Positions 1-9,330 of a stretch of 50,087 nt of DNA are shown here, piece after piece; the stretch's first letter is position 1; every line of letters starts with the position of its first letter. Both the position numbers and the translations under genes were made by a program. The notes beneath the pieces were generated by a model that was given only the letters and a program-made list of their open reading frames with translations, was not told where the DNA came from and made no database searches. The stretch is from Rubellimicrobium roseum (lineage in GTDB: Bacteria > Pseudomonadota > Alphaproteobacteria > Rhodobacterales > Rhodobacteraceae). The stretch is from assembly GCF_006152145.1 (NCBI RefSeq), contig NZ_VDFV01000027.1:1-50087 (forward strand), in the 5' to 3' direction.

Positions 1-358
1 CATGGCCGCCCAGATAAGCAGGCAGACCCGCCGCGCGAGCCCCCTCGCTCATGGGTTACGCAACAACGCCGGCGGCCAGGATCCTCGCATCGAGGGGGAC
101 GTCCGTTCGAAGGGAGAGCACCAGTGGAAAAATCGCGATGGGGTCCCGAGCGAGCCGTGGGCGGGGCCATCGACGTCGCCAGTAAAAGGTGCTCCCCCGA
201 CGCTCGAGGTGCTTCTGGGTTGGACGCGTGGATCCCATGTTCTTCCGCCTTTGTGCACCAGAATGTGCATCGCGGAGTGCACCGGGATGTGCACCTGAGA
301 GGGGGCCTCCGACTCCGGGGAGCGAGAACCCTGCCATCTCAACAGCTTGGGAAGATTT
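1..358. other. Region without a convincing gene
   Basis: Several short reading frames cross this stretch on both strands, but none shows a recognisable family, a good ribosome-binding site or a clean boundary. It lies beyond the 3' end of the tRNA-Asn gene. The only structure seen is a run of four 12-base units at 253-300, annotated separately. A gene truncated by the window edge cannot be excluded. Confidence 0.4.
253..300. repeat. Four tandem 12-base units built on GTGCA(C/T)
   Basis: Units begin at 253, 265, 277 and 289, each starting GTGCAC or GTGCAT followed by six variable bases. Three of the four carry the palindrome GTGCAC. The period is close to one helical turn, so the palindromes face the same side of the DNA. 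Function is unknown; it could be a protein-binding array, a decayed coding repeat or chance. Confidence 0.5.
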
Positions 359-433
359 TGGCTCCGGCGGTAGGGATCGAACCTACGACCAATTGATTAA
401 CAGTCAACTGCTCTACCGCTGAGCTACGCCGGA
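359..433 (-). tRNA. tRNA-Asn (GTT)
   Basis: Read on the minus strand, the 75-base sequence folds into a full cloverleaf. The acceptor stem TCCGGCG pairs with CGCCGGA, the anticodon loop CTGTTAA gives anticodon GTT, and the T arm has the GGTTCGATCC consensus. The discriminator is G and the 3' CCA is encoded. Confidence 0.97.
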
Positions 434-491
434 ACACGGGGGCTCTATAACTGTGGTGTTAGGTGGCGTCCAGAGGGGCAGGGCCAGGAAT

Positions 492-1367
492 TCAGGCGAC
501 GCGACGGAAAGAGGCGGTCATGGCTACCGGGCCGTCCGCGAAGGCCAGCCCGCGCCGTTCCAGATCGAGAAGATGCGCCAGCACGTTGCGCCGGGCTGCC
601 TCGCGAAGCGCCTCGGGAACCGTCCGATATATCCGGTCGGCCAGGGCGGCCGACGTCGAGGGACCAGCCTCCAGCGCCGTCAGCACCTCCGCTTCGCGGG
701 CCAACCGATGCGCAAGCAGCCCGCGCAGCCGCCCCAGCCCGTCCTCCACCGGCGCGCCGTGCCCGGGCAGGAGGCGCCGCGACCCCAGCGCGGTCAGCCG
801 CCGCAGCGACTCGATGTAATCGCCCATGTCTCCCTCGGGCGGCGAGATCACCGTGGACGCGAAACCCATCGCGTGATCGCCCGAGAACAGCCGCCTTCCG
901 TCGTCGAGGCAGAGGTGGTTCCCCATGTGGCCCGGAGTGTGCCGGGCCACCAGCCGCCAGCCAGGCCCCTCGACGACGTCCCCGTCGCGCAGGCGCCGGT
1001 CGGGCCGGAACGCCCAGTCCACGCCGCTTCCTCCGCCCAGCCCGTCCCGCGCGGGACGAAGTCCGGTCCGGGCGTCCCCGAAGGCGAGCACCGGCGCTCC
1101 CGTCCGCGCGGCCAGCAGGGGCGCCAGGGCTGAATGATCGAGATGGGCGTGCGTGACAACGATGGCGACGGGGCGCCGCCCGCCCAGGGCCGCCCGAATC
1201 TCCTCCAGATGGCCAGGCATCTGGGGGCCGGGATCGATGACGCAGGGCGCCTCGTTGCCGAGGATCCAAGTGTTCGTCCCTTCCGCCGTGAAGGGCGACG
1301 GATTGCCCGCCAGCACCCGCACGAGGTCCGGCCCGAACCGGGCGGTCCGATCGGCCTGCGCTCCCAT
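492..1367 (-). CDS. MBL-fold metallo-hydrolase (LACTB2-like)
   Basis: A 291-residue metallo-beta-lactamase-fold hydrolase, probably binuclear zinc. Visible metal ligands are THAHLDH at residues 72-78, HTPGH at 143-147, SGDH at 162-165 and a PGHG motif near 200. The C-terminal 80 residues form a helical tail ending in a winged-helix-like segment, as in LACTB2-type proteins annotated as RNases or thioester hydrolases. Substrate cannot be read from the sequence. The ATG at 1367 follows a strong GAGGAGGA Shine-Dalgarno. It is transcribed away from the histidine kinase gene at 1461, with a 93-base shared intergenic region. Function beyond the fold is inference. Confidence 0.85.
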   Translation of the reverse strand: MGAQADRTARFGPDLVRVLAGNPSPFTAEGTNTWILGNEAPCVIDPGPQMPGHLEEIRAALGGRRPVAIVVTHAHLDHSALAPLLAARTGAPVLAFGDARTGLRPARDGLGGGSGVDWAFRPDRRLRDGDVVEGPGWRLVARHTPGHMGNHLCLDDGRRLFSGDHAMGFASTVISPPEGDMGDYIESLRRLTALGSRRLLPGHGAPVEDGLGRLRGLLAHRLAREAEVLTALEAGPSTSAALADRIYRTVPEALREAARRNVLAHLLDLERRGLAFADGPVAMTASFRRVA

Positions 1368-1460
1368 GCGTCCTCCTCAGGCTTCATAACTCAGTTTAGC
1401 CGCGCGCCAGGTCTGGGTCCAAGCCTTCCCGCCCGGACTAGGGCGCTCTAGTCTTCGTCC

Positions 1461-2777
1461 ATGATCCGCGAATGGCTTCACGACAGAATGCCCCGGTCCC
1501 TGATCGCGCGGGCCGCGCTGATCCTGCTGCTGCCGGTGGTAACATTGCAGCTCGCCATCTCGGTGGGCTTCGTGCAGCGCTACTACGAGGACGTGACCCG
1601 GCAGATGACGCGATCGCTCCTGCTCGAATTGCGCGTCCTGTCCGCTGCCGTGGCCGCCGAGCCCGACCTAGCTGCCGCGCAGGAGCGCGCTCGCGAGGTC
1701 GGCGGGCCGCTCGAGATCGAGACCACGCTGCCCGCCCGTCCGCCCACCGCCGACAATCTTTCGGCCTGGGACCTGTCCGGCCGCGTCATGGCCGAAACGC
1801 TCCGCGAGGCTCTTCCGAACCTGCGTGCGGTTGCCGTCCACGAGCCGCGGCGGGTGGCGATCTGGCTGTCCACCCCGCACGGCGGAATGCGCGTGGAGTT
1901 CTCGAGGCGCCGCGTCGCCGCCGCCGCGCCGCACCAGCTCGTCGTGCTGACGCTGGTGCTCGGGCTGGTTCTGACGGCGGTGGCTTACCTGTTTCTGCGC
2001 AACCAGGTCCGTCCGATCCAGCGCCTCGCGCGCGCCGCCACTGCCTATGGGCGCGGGCGGGTGGTTCCCTTCCGTCCCGCCGGCGCGCTCGAGGTTCGCG
2101 CCGCCGGGACGGCCTTCCTCGACATGCGCCACCGCATCGAGAGGCAGGCCCAGGCCCGCACGGCGATGCTTGCGGGGATCAGCCATGACCTGCGCACGCC
2201 GCTCACCCGGCTCCGGCTCGGGCTGTCGCTGCTCGACGACCCCGAGGCGGCCGACCTCATCCGTGACGTGGACGACATGAGCCGGATGATGGACGCCTTC
2301 CTGGCCTTCGCGCGGGGTGATGCCGGCGACATGCAGGAACCCACGGCCGTCGCCCTTCTGGTGCGCGAGGTGGTCGAGGATTACCGGCGCACCGGCCAGC
2401 CCGTCGACCTGAGCGCGGTGGAGGGAACCGACCCCGGCCCGGTTCCGATGCGGCCGCTCGCGCTGCGGCGGGCGATCGAGAACCTGCTCGGCAATGCCCT
2501 CTCGCATGGGACACGGGCTCGGGTGAGCCTCGGCTTCGGCGAACGGACGATCCGAGTCACCGTCGAGGACGACGGTCCCGGGATCCCGCCCGAGCAGCGC
2601 GAGGAAGCGATGCGGCCCTTCGTCCGCCTCGATCCGGCGCGCAACCAGGACCGTGCGGGGGTGGGCCTGGGCCTCGCCATCGTTGCCGACATCGCGCGCA
2701 CTCATGGCGGCCAGCTGCGCCTGGGCACGAGCGCGGACCTCGGCGGTCTGCGCGCGGACCTCGTCCTGGCTCTCTAG
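1461..2777 (+). CDS. EnvZ-like sensor histidine kinase, orphan
   Basis: A 438-residue membrane sensor kinase. Transmembrane helices lie at about 14-37 and 159-178, enclosing a periplasmic domain of about 120 residues. A HAMP segment follows, then a DHp helix with phospho-acceptor His242 in ISHDLRTPLTR, then a HATPase_c domain with the N box (ENLLGNALSHG), G1 (EDDGPGI) and G2 (GVGLGLAIV). The architecture matches the EnvZ/OmpR class. No response regulator gene is adjacent: the neighbours are an MBL hydrolase, divergent, and recA downstream in the same direction but with its own promoter. Its partner must be encoded elsewhere. The signal sensed is unknown. Confidence 0.9.
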   Translation: MIREWLHDRMPRSLIARAALILLLPVVTLQLAISVGFVQRYYEDVTRQMTRSLLLELRVLSAAVAAEPDLAAAQERAREVGGPLEIETTLPARPPTADNLSAWDLSGRVMAETLREALPNLRAVAVHEPRRVAIWLSTPHGGMRVEFSRRRVAAAAPHQLVVLTLVLGLVLTAVAYLFLRNQVRPIQRLARAATAYGRGRVVPFRPAGALEVRAAGTAFLDMRHRIERQAQARTAMLAGISHDLRTPLTRLRLGLSLLDDPEAADLIRDVDDMSRMMDAFLAFARGDAGDMQEPTAVALLVREVVEDYRRTGQPVDLSAVEGTDPGPVPMRPLALRRAIENLLGNALSHGTRARVSLGFGERTIRVTVEDDGPGIPPEQREEAMRPFVRLDPARNQDRAGVGLGLAIVADIARTHGGQLRLGTSADLGGLRADLVLAL

Positions 2778-2879
2778 CGCGGAAAGATGCGCGTAAACAG
2801 TAAGTTGCAGAACGCAAAGACCGCCCTGGTAACGCTTCGTTAACCTTGAGCGGATTATCGTAGGCTCATGCGTTCCAGG

Positions 2880-2908
2880 TTGAAATGTTCACGCTTTGGT
2901 CCTATATC
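2880..2908 (+). promoter_or_regulatory. recA promoter (-35 TTGAAA, -10 TATATC)
   Basis: TTGAAA at 2880-2885 and TATATC at 2903-2908 are separated by exactly 17 bases, a near-consensus housekeeping sigma promoter. A GTTC-N7-GGTC element (2887-2901), one base off the LexA direct-repeat box, sits inside the spacer. Transcription would begin near 2915, giving a leader of about 65 bases before the recA ATG. Confidence 0.75.
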
Positions 2909-2917
2909 TCGGTTCTG

Positions 2918-2932
2918 GAACAAGACGTGAAC
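2918..2932 (+). promoter_or_regulatory. LexA (SOS) operator GAAC-N7-GAAC
   Basis: GAAC at 2918-2921 and GAAC at 2929-2932 are spaced by seven bases. This is the direct-repeat SOS box known for alphaproteobacterial LexA (GTTC-N7-GTTC on the other strand). It lies just downstream of the predicted transcription start of recA, where bound LexA would block transcription. Confidence 0.85.
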
Positions 2933-2980
2933 AAGACTTCGATTGCCGCCATGGGGCGGCCATGGGATAAGGGGCCGAAC

Positions 2981-4060
2981 ATGGCAGTGGCAGACCTCCT
3001 CACGATGACCGACAAGAAGACGGCGGATAAGCAGAAGGCCCTGGAAAGCGCGCTGCAGCAGATCGAGCGGCAGTTCGGCAAGGGCTCGATCATGAAGCTC
3101 GGCGCGGGCAATGCCCTGCCCGAGATCGAGGCGACCTCGACCGGCTCCCTGGGCCTCGACATCGCCTTGGGAATCGGCGGCCTGCCCAAGGGTCGGATCG
3201 TCGAGATCTACGGGCCCGAATCCTCTGGCAAGACGACGCTGACGCTTCACGTCGTGGCCGAGGAGCAGAAGAAGGGCGGCGTCTGCGCCTTCGTGGACGC
3301 CGAGCATGCGCTCGATCCGCAATACGCCAAGAAGCTGGGCGTGAACCTGGACGAGCTGCTGATCTCGCAGCCCGATACCGGCGAGCAGGCGCTCGAGATC
3401 GTGGACACGCTGGTCCGTTCGGGCGCGGTCAGCCTCGTGGTCGTCGACTCGGTCGCGGCGCTGACGCCCAAGAGCGAGCTTGAGGGCGACATGGGCGACT
3501 CGTCCGTGGGTGTCCATGCGCGTCTGATGTCCCAGGCCATGCGCAAGCTCACGGGCTCCATCTCGCGCTCGAACTGCATGGTGATCTTCATCAACCAGAT
3601 CCGGATGAAGATCGGCGTCATGTTCGGCTCGCCCGAGACGACGACGGGCGGCAACGCGCTCAAGTTCTACGCCTCTGTGCGCATGGACATTCGCCGCATC
3701 GGCGCGATCAAGGATCGCGACGAGGTGGTGGGCAACACGACCCGCGTGAAGGTGGTCAAGAACAAGGTCGCTCCTCCGTTCAAGGAGGTCGAGTTCGACA
3801 TCATGTATGGGGAGGGGATCTCCAAGACCGGCGAGCTCCTCGACCTCGGCGTCAAGGCTGGCGTGGTGGAGAAGTCGGGGTCCTGGTTCTCCTATGGCGA
3901 CGAACGCATCGGGCAGGGTCGGGAGAATGCCAAGACCTTCCTGCGCGATCACCCCGACGTGGCGAACTCGATCGAGGACAAGATTCGCGCGGCCCACGGG
4001 CTCGACTTCTCGGTGTCGGGCGAGGGACACGACGAGGACGGCGACCTCGTGGAGATGTGA
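2981..4060 (+). CDS. recA: Recombinase RecA
   Basis: RecA binds single-stranded DNA, drives strand exchange and triggers LexA self-cleavage. The 359-residue product carries Walker A GPESSGKT at residues 78-85, the conserved core [17 protein letters not shown], the DNA-binding loop region around [15 protein letters not shown] and an acidic C-terminal tail. The start at 2981 is preferred because it gives the usual family N-terminus and follows an AAGGGG Shine-Dalgarno; an upstream in-frame ATG at 2885 lies inside the promoter. Expression is expected to be SOS-controlled through the LexA box at 2918. A strong hairpin follows the stop codon. Confidence 0.99.
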   Translation: MAVADLLTMTDKKTADKQKALESALQQIERQFGKGSIMKLGAGNALPEIEATSTGSLGLDIALGIGGLPKGRIVEIYGPESSGKTTLTLHVVAEEQKKGGVCAFVDAEHALDPQYAKKLGVNLDELLISQPDTGEQALEIVDTLVRSGAVSLVVVDSVAALTPKSELEGDMGDSSVGVHARLMSQAMRKLTGSISRSNCMVIFINQIRMKIGVMFGSPETTTGGNALKFYASVRMDIRRIGAIKDRDEVVGNTTRVKVVKNKVAPPFKEVEFDIMYGEGISKTGELLDLGVKAGVVEKSGSWFSYGDERIGQGRENAKTFLRDHPDVANSIEDKIRAAHGLDFSVSGEGHDEDGDLVEM

Positions 4061-4084
4061 GCCCTGCCTCAAGGGGACACAATG

Positions 4085-4112
4085 GCGGGCGGAGCTTCCG
4101 GGCTCCGCCCGC
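4085..4112 (+). terminator. Hairpin after recA
   Basis: A perfect 11-bp stem (4085-4095 with 4102-4112) closes a 6-base loop, 25 bases after the recA stop. No U-tract follows, so this is a terminator-like hairpin rather than a textbook intrinsic terminator. Confidence 0.6.
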
Positions 4113-4448
4113 TCGCGTTCATGCCTTGGCGTAGGCAGCCAAGGATTTGTCGTCGCTCAGAACAAATGTAGACACCTTGATCGGGCCTGATCAGCATTGA
4201 AAGGATCGTTGATTTGCGCGGACCGCCACGCGCGTACGGCACGAGCTATCACTACGGCAGGCAGAGCAAAGGCGGGGCGAGCGCTTTGACGCTGATCGTC
4301 GGGGCACGATGTACCTCACATGCATCCTGAGCCGATCGTCAGCCTGCATGCGGATGCCGCGCTCCGGGCACAGTCGCGCGACGGCGCCTCTAGCGGCGCG
4401 ATGCGTCCGCTCTGTCGCGAACTTTGAGAGCGCCTAAAGGGAGGTCCG
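4113..4448. other. Intergenic stretch with no recognisable gene
   Basis: No reading frame with family features or a good start was found on either strand. The base composition looks less biased than in the flanking genes. Together with the pseudogene that follows, it appears to be decaying or foreign DNA inserted between recA and alaS. Confidence 0.4.
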
Positions 4449-4935
4449 ATGCACTCGGTCACTTGGCGCGACATCCTTCACCGGCGCCATTCAGTTACGG
4501 TCGGCCATTATAGACACGGCTCGGTTCTCACCGCTGGAGTGCTCCCAGCCGGAACGATCGTTGGCGATTACTCTTAGGTTTGGCGCAACTCCTTGTGCTG
4601 CGGCTCGAACATCCAGGCGACCGGCCGGTGCTGCATCCTATTCTCTATGAAGTACGCTCGGCTTCCTGGCCTGCGACAGCATCGTGAAGTCTTTGAGCAA
4701 GGCTCTCCCCATCGGGTGGGACATGTGGATCGGCGACCGGCTCACGGTTCTGTGTCGCTTTCGAACCGTCCAAAACGGTGCGGGGATCGCGGCCGGTGCG
4801 GTCGTGACCCCCTAATACGATCATGGCTGGCGCTCTGCCGCGCCCGCTTTGTCGGCGGATGTATGAGCAGGTGATCCACAAGCTCGGGCTTAGCCCCTGG
4901 TGAGAGTGGCCATTGTCGTCGTTGATCAAGGACCC
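4449..4935 (+). pseudogene. Decayed CatB/Vat-type hexapeptide-repeat acetyltransferase
   Basis: Pieces of a left-handed beta-helix acyltransferase appear in order but in different frames. From ATG 4449 the frame reads a TVGHYRHGSVL...PAGTIVGDYS segment to a stop at 4575. A second frame gives EHPGDRPVLHPILYE (about 4609-4655). A third gives PIGWDMWIGDRLTVL and GAGIAAGAVVTP (about 4709-4812), matching the IGxDVWIG and AVIAAGAVVT signatures of the family. A fourth gives TIMAG-LPRPLCRRMYEQVI and a terminal W-stop-EWP at 4898, where the family has WWDWP, so the stop probably replaces a Trp codon. At least two in-frame stops and three frameshifts make it non-functional. Intact relatives acetylate xenobiotics or sugars; the substrate of the ancestor is unknown. 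Confidence 0.8.
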
Positions 4936-5309
4936 TCCCGTTGTGGGACCCTTCGGCCAGCGGATGTCGTGGGCCCGACCAGGGGTCCTCACGAAAGATG
5001 GAACGCGAGGAGGAGCTGGCATGACCGACGACCTGTTCAATTGAAACTAACCGCCCGCTGCCGCGCGTGGTCTTTGGCTCCAGCCCTGAAAGCTGTGTGG
5101 GCCAAGTTCGGCGCTGCGTTTCTTCCCCCTGCTCGGAACGGCCTACACGCTTGGCGCCGCCTGAGCCGCATGGGCGGACCACTCCGGCCCGCCTCAGCCG
5201 CCGGGAGTCCGGACGCAGACCATCTCATCCTCGTGGATGCGGGGCCGGACCCACTGGACCGCGGGAAGACCGGGGAGTATGCCTCGCAGGCCGCTTCCGG
5301 GGACCTACG
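4936..5309. other. Upstream region of alaS, remnant sequence
   Basis: A strong ribosome-binding site (GAGGAGGAG) precedes ATG 5021, but the frame stops after seven codons (MTDDLFN), suggesting the 5' end of a truncated gene, possibly a transposase. The remaining 265 bases before alaS show no clear gene. An in-frame extension of alaS up to 5067 exists but has no family-like sequence and is rejected as coding. Confidence 0.35.
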
Positions 5310-7976
5310 ATGACCAGCCTCGCCGATATCCGCTCGACCTTCCTCGATTTCTTTGCCCGCAACGGCCACGAGATCGTTCTCTCTTCTCCGCTCGTTCCGC
5401 GCAACGACCCGACGCTGATGTTCGCGAACTCGGGCATGGTCCAGTTCAAGAACGTCTTCACCGGCCTCGAGTCGCGCCCCTACAGCCGTGCGACGACCGC
5501 CCAAAAATGCGTGCGTGCCGGCGGGAAGCACAACGACCTCGACAACGTGGGCTACACCGCGCGGCACCACACCTTTTTCGAGATGCTGGGCAACTTCTCA
5601 TTCGGCGACTATTTCAAGGAAAGCGCGATCCCCTTCGCCTGGGAGTTGCTGACGAAGGACTTCGGCATCGACGGCGATCGCCTTCTGGTCACCGTCTACC
5701 ACACCGACGACGAGGCCGCGGCCATCTGGAAGAAGGTCGCGGGCCTATCGGACGACCGCATCATCCGCATTCCCACGAACGACAACTTCTGGATGATGGG
5801 ACCGACCGGCCCCTGCGGCCCCTGCACCGAGATCTTCTACGATCACGGCCCCTCCATCCCCGGCGGCCCTCCGGGCTCGCCCGACGAAGACGGCGACCGC
5901 TACATCGAAATCTGGAACAACGTCTTCATGCAGTTCGAGCAGCATGAGGACGGCTCGCGCGAGGCGCTGCCCCGTCCGTCGATCGACACCGGCATGGGGC
6001 TGGAGCGGATCGGCGCGCTCCTTCAGGGCAAGCACGACAACTACGACACCGACCTGATGCGCGCCCTTATCGAGGCCAGCGCCCACGCTACCAGCAGCGA
6101 CCCCGATGGGCCCGGCAAGATCCACCATCGAGTGATCGCCGACCACCTGCGCTCGACCTCGTTCCTGATCGCCGACGGCGTGCTCCCCTCGAACGAGGGG
6201 CGGGGCTACGTGCTGCGCCGCATCATGCGGCGTGCCATGCGCCATGCTGCGATGCTCGGGGCCAAGGACCCTGTGATGCACCGCCTCGTGCCGTCTCTCG
6301 TGCAGCAGATGGGCGCAGCCTACCCGGAACTCGCCCGCGGCCAGGCGCTCATCACCGACACGCTCAGGCGCGAGGAATCCAAGTTCCGCGAGACGCTCGA
6401 CCGGGGCCTGCGTCTTCTTGAGGACGAGCTGAACGGTCTGCCCGAGGGCGCCGAACTGCCGGGCGGGGCCGCCTTCCGGCTCTACAGCACCTATGGGTTC
6501 CCGGTGGACCTCACACAGGACGCCCTGCGCGAGAAGGGTCGGTCCGTCGACCTCGCAGGCTTCGACGCAGCCATGGCCGAGGAGAAGGCCCGGGCTCGCG
6601 CCTCCTGGGCCGGCTCCGGCGAGGCCAAGGACGCCCGCATCTGGTTCGACCTCGCCGAGGCCAACGGCGCGAGCGAGTTCCTGGGCTACGACACAGAAAG
6701 CGCCGAGGGGCAGATCCAGGCGCTCGTGGTCGAAGGTGCGCCCGTCGAACTCATCGAGCAGGGCGCCCGCGTGCAGATCGTCGTCAACCAGACGCCATTC
6801 TATGCGGAATCGGGTGGTCAGGTCGGCGACACCGGGACGATCTCGACCGATACTGGAACGGCGCGCGTGACGGACACGCGGCGCTCGGCTGGTGTCGTCA
6901 TCCACGACGCCGAAGTCATCCAGGGCACGCTGACCACGGGCCAGCCGGCTAGGCTGGTGGTGGACCACGACCGCCGCTCTGCCATCCGCGCGAACCACTC
7001 GGCCACGCATCTGCTGAACGAGGCGCTCCGCTCCGCCTTGGGCGAGCATGTGGCCCAGCGCGGCAGTCTCAACGCCCATGACCGGCTCCGCTTCGACTTC
7101 TCCCACGGTCAGGCGCTGTCGCCCGAGGAGCTGCGCCGGGTCGAAGCCGAGGTGAACGAGCTGATCCGCCGGAACGGTGCCGTCGAGACCCGCGTCATGT
7201 CGCCCGACGACGCCCGGTCGCTCGGCGCGCAGGCCCTGTTCGGCGAGAAGTATGGCGACGAGGTCCGGGTCGTATTCATGGGCGAGCCCCTGACGGCTGC
7301 GGAAGGCCTCAATCGCCGGAACTACTCGATCGAGTTGTGCGGCGGCACGCATGTCGGCCGCCTGGGCGATATTGGGACTTTCGTCCTTCTGTCCGACACC
7401 GCTTCGTCGGCCGGCGTGCGCCGGATCGAGGCGCTGACGGGGCAGGCCGCGCTCGACCATCTCCGCTCCCGCGAGAAGGCCCTTCAGGACGTGGCCGGCC
7501 TTCTCAAGGCGCCGCTGCCCGAGGTGGCGGCCCGCGTAAAGGCGCTTCTCGACGAGCGTCGCGCGCTCCAGAACGAGGTGGCGCAGCTTCGCCGCGAGCG
7601 GGCGCTCGGCGGCCCGGCCCGCGAAGCTCAGGCTCCGCGCGAGGTTGGGGGGGTTCCCTTCCGGGCGCAGGTCCTGTCCGGCGTCACCGGCAAGGAGCTT
7701 CCGGCGCTGATCGACGGCATGAAGGCCGAAATGGGCTCGGGCGCCGTTCTGCTGATCACCGAGGACGGGGGCAAGGCCGCCGTGGCCGCCGGAGTCACTT
7801 CCGACCTGTCGGGCAAGCTCTCGGCCGTCGATATCCTCCGCGCCGCGGTGTCGGAGCTCGGTGGCAAGGGCGGAGGCGGGCGCCCCGACCTCGCGCAGGG
7901 GGGCGCGGCCAGCGCGGCCAATGCCGAAGCCGCCATCAAGGCCGCAGAGGCCGTGATCGAGGGAGTCTCCGCATGA
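5310..7976 (+). CDS. alaS: Alanyl-tRNA synthetase
   Basis: Charges tRNA-Ala with alanine in the cytoplasm and hydrolyses mischarged Ser/Gly-tRNA. The 888-residue length is typical. The class II catalytic domain (about 1-250) contains [13 protein letters not shown] and [15 protein letters not shown]; a tRNA-recognition domain follows. The editing domain (about 560-710) has the zinc ligands in NHSATHLL (HxxxH) and ELCGGTHV (CxxxH). A coiled-coil linker and the DHHA1 C-Ala domain end the protein. ATG 5310 gives the conserved N-terminus [11 protein letters not shown]. The stop overlaps the start of the next gene (ATGA). Confidence 0.98.
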   Translation: MTSLADIRSTFLDFFARNGHEIVLSSPLVPRNDPTLMFANSGMVQFKNVFTGLESRPYSRATTAQKCVRAGGKHNDLDNVGYTARHHTFFEMLGNFSFGDYFKESAIPFAWELLTKDFGIDGDRLLVTVYHTDDEAAAIWKKVAGLSDDRIIRIPTNDNFWMMGPTGPCGPCTEIFYDHGPSIPGGPPGSPDEDGDRYIEIWNNVFMQFEQHEDGSREALPRPSIDTGMGLERIGALLQGKHDNYDTDLMRALIEASAHATSSDPDGPGKIHHRVIADHLRSTSFLIADGVLPSNEGRGYVLRRIMRRAMRHAAMLGAKDPVMHRLVPSLVQQMGAAYPELARGQALITDTLRREESKFRETLDRGLRLLEDELNGLPEGAELPGGAAFRLYSTYGFPVDLTQDALREKGRSVDLAGFDAAMAEEKARARASWAGSGEAKDARIWFDLAEANGASEFLGYDTESAEGQIQALVVEGAPVELIEQGARVQIVVNQTPFYAESGGQVGDTGTISTDTGTARVTDTRRSAGVVIHDAEVIQGTLTTGQPARLVVDHDRRSAIRANHSATHLLNEALRSALGEHVAQRGSLNAHDRLRFDFSHGQALSPEELRRVEAEVNELIRRNGAVETRVMSPDDARSLGAQALFGEKYGDEVRVVFMGEPLTAAEGLNRRNYSIELCGGTHVGRLGDIGTFVLLSDTASSAGVRRIEALTGQAALDHLRSREKALQDVAGLLKAPLPEVAARVKALLDERRALQNEVAQLRRERALGGPAREAQAPREVGGVPFRAQVLSGVTGKELPALIDGMKAEMGSGAVLLITEDGGKAAVAAGVTSDLSGKLSAVDILRAAVSELGGKGGGGRPDLAQGGAASAANAEAAIKAAEAVIEGVSA

Positions 7977-8263
7977 GCGCCGCTCTCTGGATCGCCCATG
8001 TCACGGTGACCGACGCCGAGGCCTATGGCCGCTACGCCAAGCTCGCCACCGAGGCCATCGCGGCCCATGGTGGCGTCTTCATCGCGCGGGGGGGGCGTTA
8101 CCGGCAGCTCGAAGGCACAGACCGCCCGCGCAACGTGGTGGCCCGCTTTCCGAGCCTCGAAGCGGCGGTCGCCTGCTACGAGTCGGCGGAATACCAGGCG
8201 GCACTGGAGCACGCCAAGGACGCGGCGACCCGCGACCTCGTGGTGGTCGAACTGAGCGAATGA
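7973..8263 (+). CDS. DUF1330 family protein
   Basis: A 96-residue dimeric alpha-beta barrel protein of the DUF1330 family. It shows the usual beginning with a Trp-Ile-Ala-His-Val strand, the [17 protein letters not shown] helix, and the central [34 protein letters not shown] segment in shorter form. The biochemical role of the family is not established. The start ATG overlaps the alaS stop by four bases, indicating translational coupling and a common transcript with alaS. Confidence 0.9.
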   Translation: MSAALWIAHVTVTDAEAYGRYAKLATEAIAAHGGVFIARGGRYRQLEGTDRPRNVVARFPSLEAAVACYESAEYQAALEHAKDAATRDLVVVELSE

Positions 8264-8339
8264 CCGCGGGCCGGTGCCGTTCGGCTTCCGGATTTCAAGA
8301 GGGCGGGAACCGGGTCGGGGCGCTGCGGCTTGCCGTTCC

Positions 8340-9110
8340 ATGGCCCGCTTCGCACCCGACCATGGAGAGTTGACCCGCAAGGCGCTGGAGATCCACCGGC
8401 GCCTCTGCGAGGAGTACGGCTGCCCCATCGCCTATTTCCACGACCATGACCCTCTGAGCGAGTTGATCTCCTCGCTCCTGTCGCACCGGACCAAGAACCG
8501 CGACTCGGGTCGCGCTTTCCAGGCCCTGCGCGTCCACTACCCGGACTGGGCCGCCCTGCGCGACGCTCCCACGCCCGAGGTCGAGCGCCTGATCCACGGC
8601 GTCACCTGGCCCGAGCAGAAGGCGCCCCGTATCCAGTCGGTCCTCTGCGCCATCAGCGAACGACATGGCCACCTGTCGCTCGACTTTCTCGAAGCGATGC
8701 CCGTGGCCGAGGCGCGCGCCTGGCTGGAGGCGCTTCCGGGCGTCGGCCCGAAGACCAGCGCGGCGGTGCTGTCCTTCAGCCGCCTGCGCCGGCCTGCGCT
8801 CCCCGTCGACAGCCACCATCACCGGGTGGCCCAGCGCACCGGACTGATCCCGAGTACTTTGGACGTGGGTCCGTCACACGCCGCGCTGGCCGCGCTCCTA
8901 CCCCCGGACTGGGACGCCCAGGCCGTCTATGATCACCACGAAGTGCTCATGCTCCACGGCCAGCGGTGCTGTTATTTCCGCAACCCGGCCTGTGAGCGGT
9001 GCGTTCTGCTCGAACTATGTCCCACGGGCCAGGCTCGCTGTGCCGGCCTGTCATCCGAGCCGCAAGGACGGGTCGGACCGGCACCCGGCCACGCTCGCCC
9101 TCAGAACTGA
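8340..9110 (+). CDS. Endonuclease III-like HhH-GPD DNA glycosylase
   Basis: A 256-residue base-excision repair type protein. The helix-hairpin-helix LPGVGPKTS carries the expected catalytic Lys138, and Asp157 in PVDSHHHRV matches the catalytic Asp of endonuclease III. Four cysteines at 211, 218, 221 and 227 keep the C-X6-C-X2-C-X5-C spacing of the [4Fe-4S] cluster loop. It diverges from classical Nth, for example in the N-terminal helices and in having SHHHR after the Asp, so damage specificity may differ. ATG 8340 is chosen because the 22 residues encoded upstream look non-coding; no strong Shine-Dalgarno is seen. Confidence 0.85.
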   Translation: MARFAPDHGELTRKALEIHRRLCEEYGCPIAYFHDHDPLSELISSLLSHRTKNRDSGRAFQALRVHYPDWAALRDAPTPEVERLIHGVTWPEQKAPRIQSVLCAISERHGHLSLDFLEAMPVAEARAWLEALPGVGPKTSAAVLSFSRLRRPALPVDSHHHRVAQRTGLIPSTLDVGPSHAALAALLPPDWDAQAVYDHHEVLMLHGQRCCYFRNPACERCVLLELCPTGQARCAGLSSEPQGRVGPAPGHARPQN

Positions 9111-9330
9111 ATTCCGTGGCTTACCGTTCGCTCATGGCCCGGATGGGTCATGCCAGCAGGCAGCAGACCGTTACCGTTTCCCCATCAATTCGCCGTGTTC
9201 CTTCTTTTCATTCGCCCGCTTGGGCGGACGTACCGGGACCGGCGGCCGGCTTCGGCAGGTCAGGTCACGAGTCATGGGGTCACGAACGGCTCCTGCCGAG
9301 CGCCCCGTCGGAGTGATCCGGCGGGGCGAC

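Noticed and set aside
2885-2980. Upstream ATG for recA adding 32 residues
   Set aside because: The segment overlaps the promoter and LexA box and does not look like a RecA N-terminus.
5067-5309. In-frame N-terminal extension of alanyl-tRNA synthetase by 81 residues
   Set aside because: The extension is Arg/Pro/Ser-rich and unlike any synthetase; the family N-terminus begins exactly at 5310.
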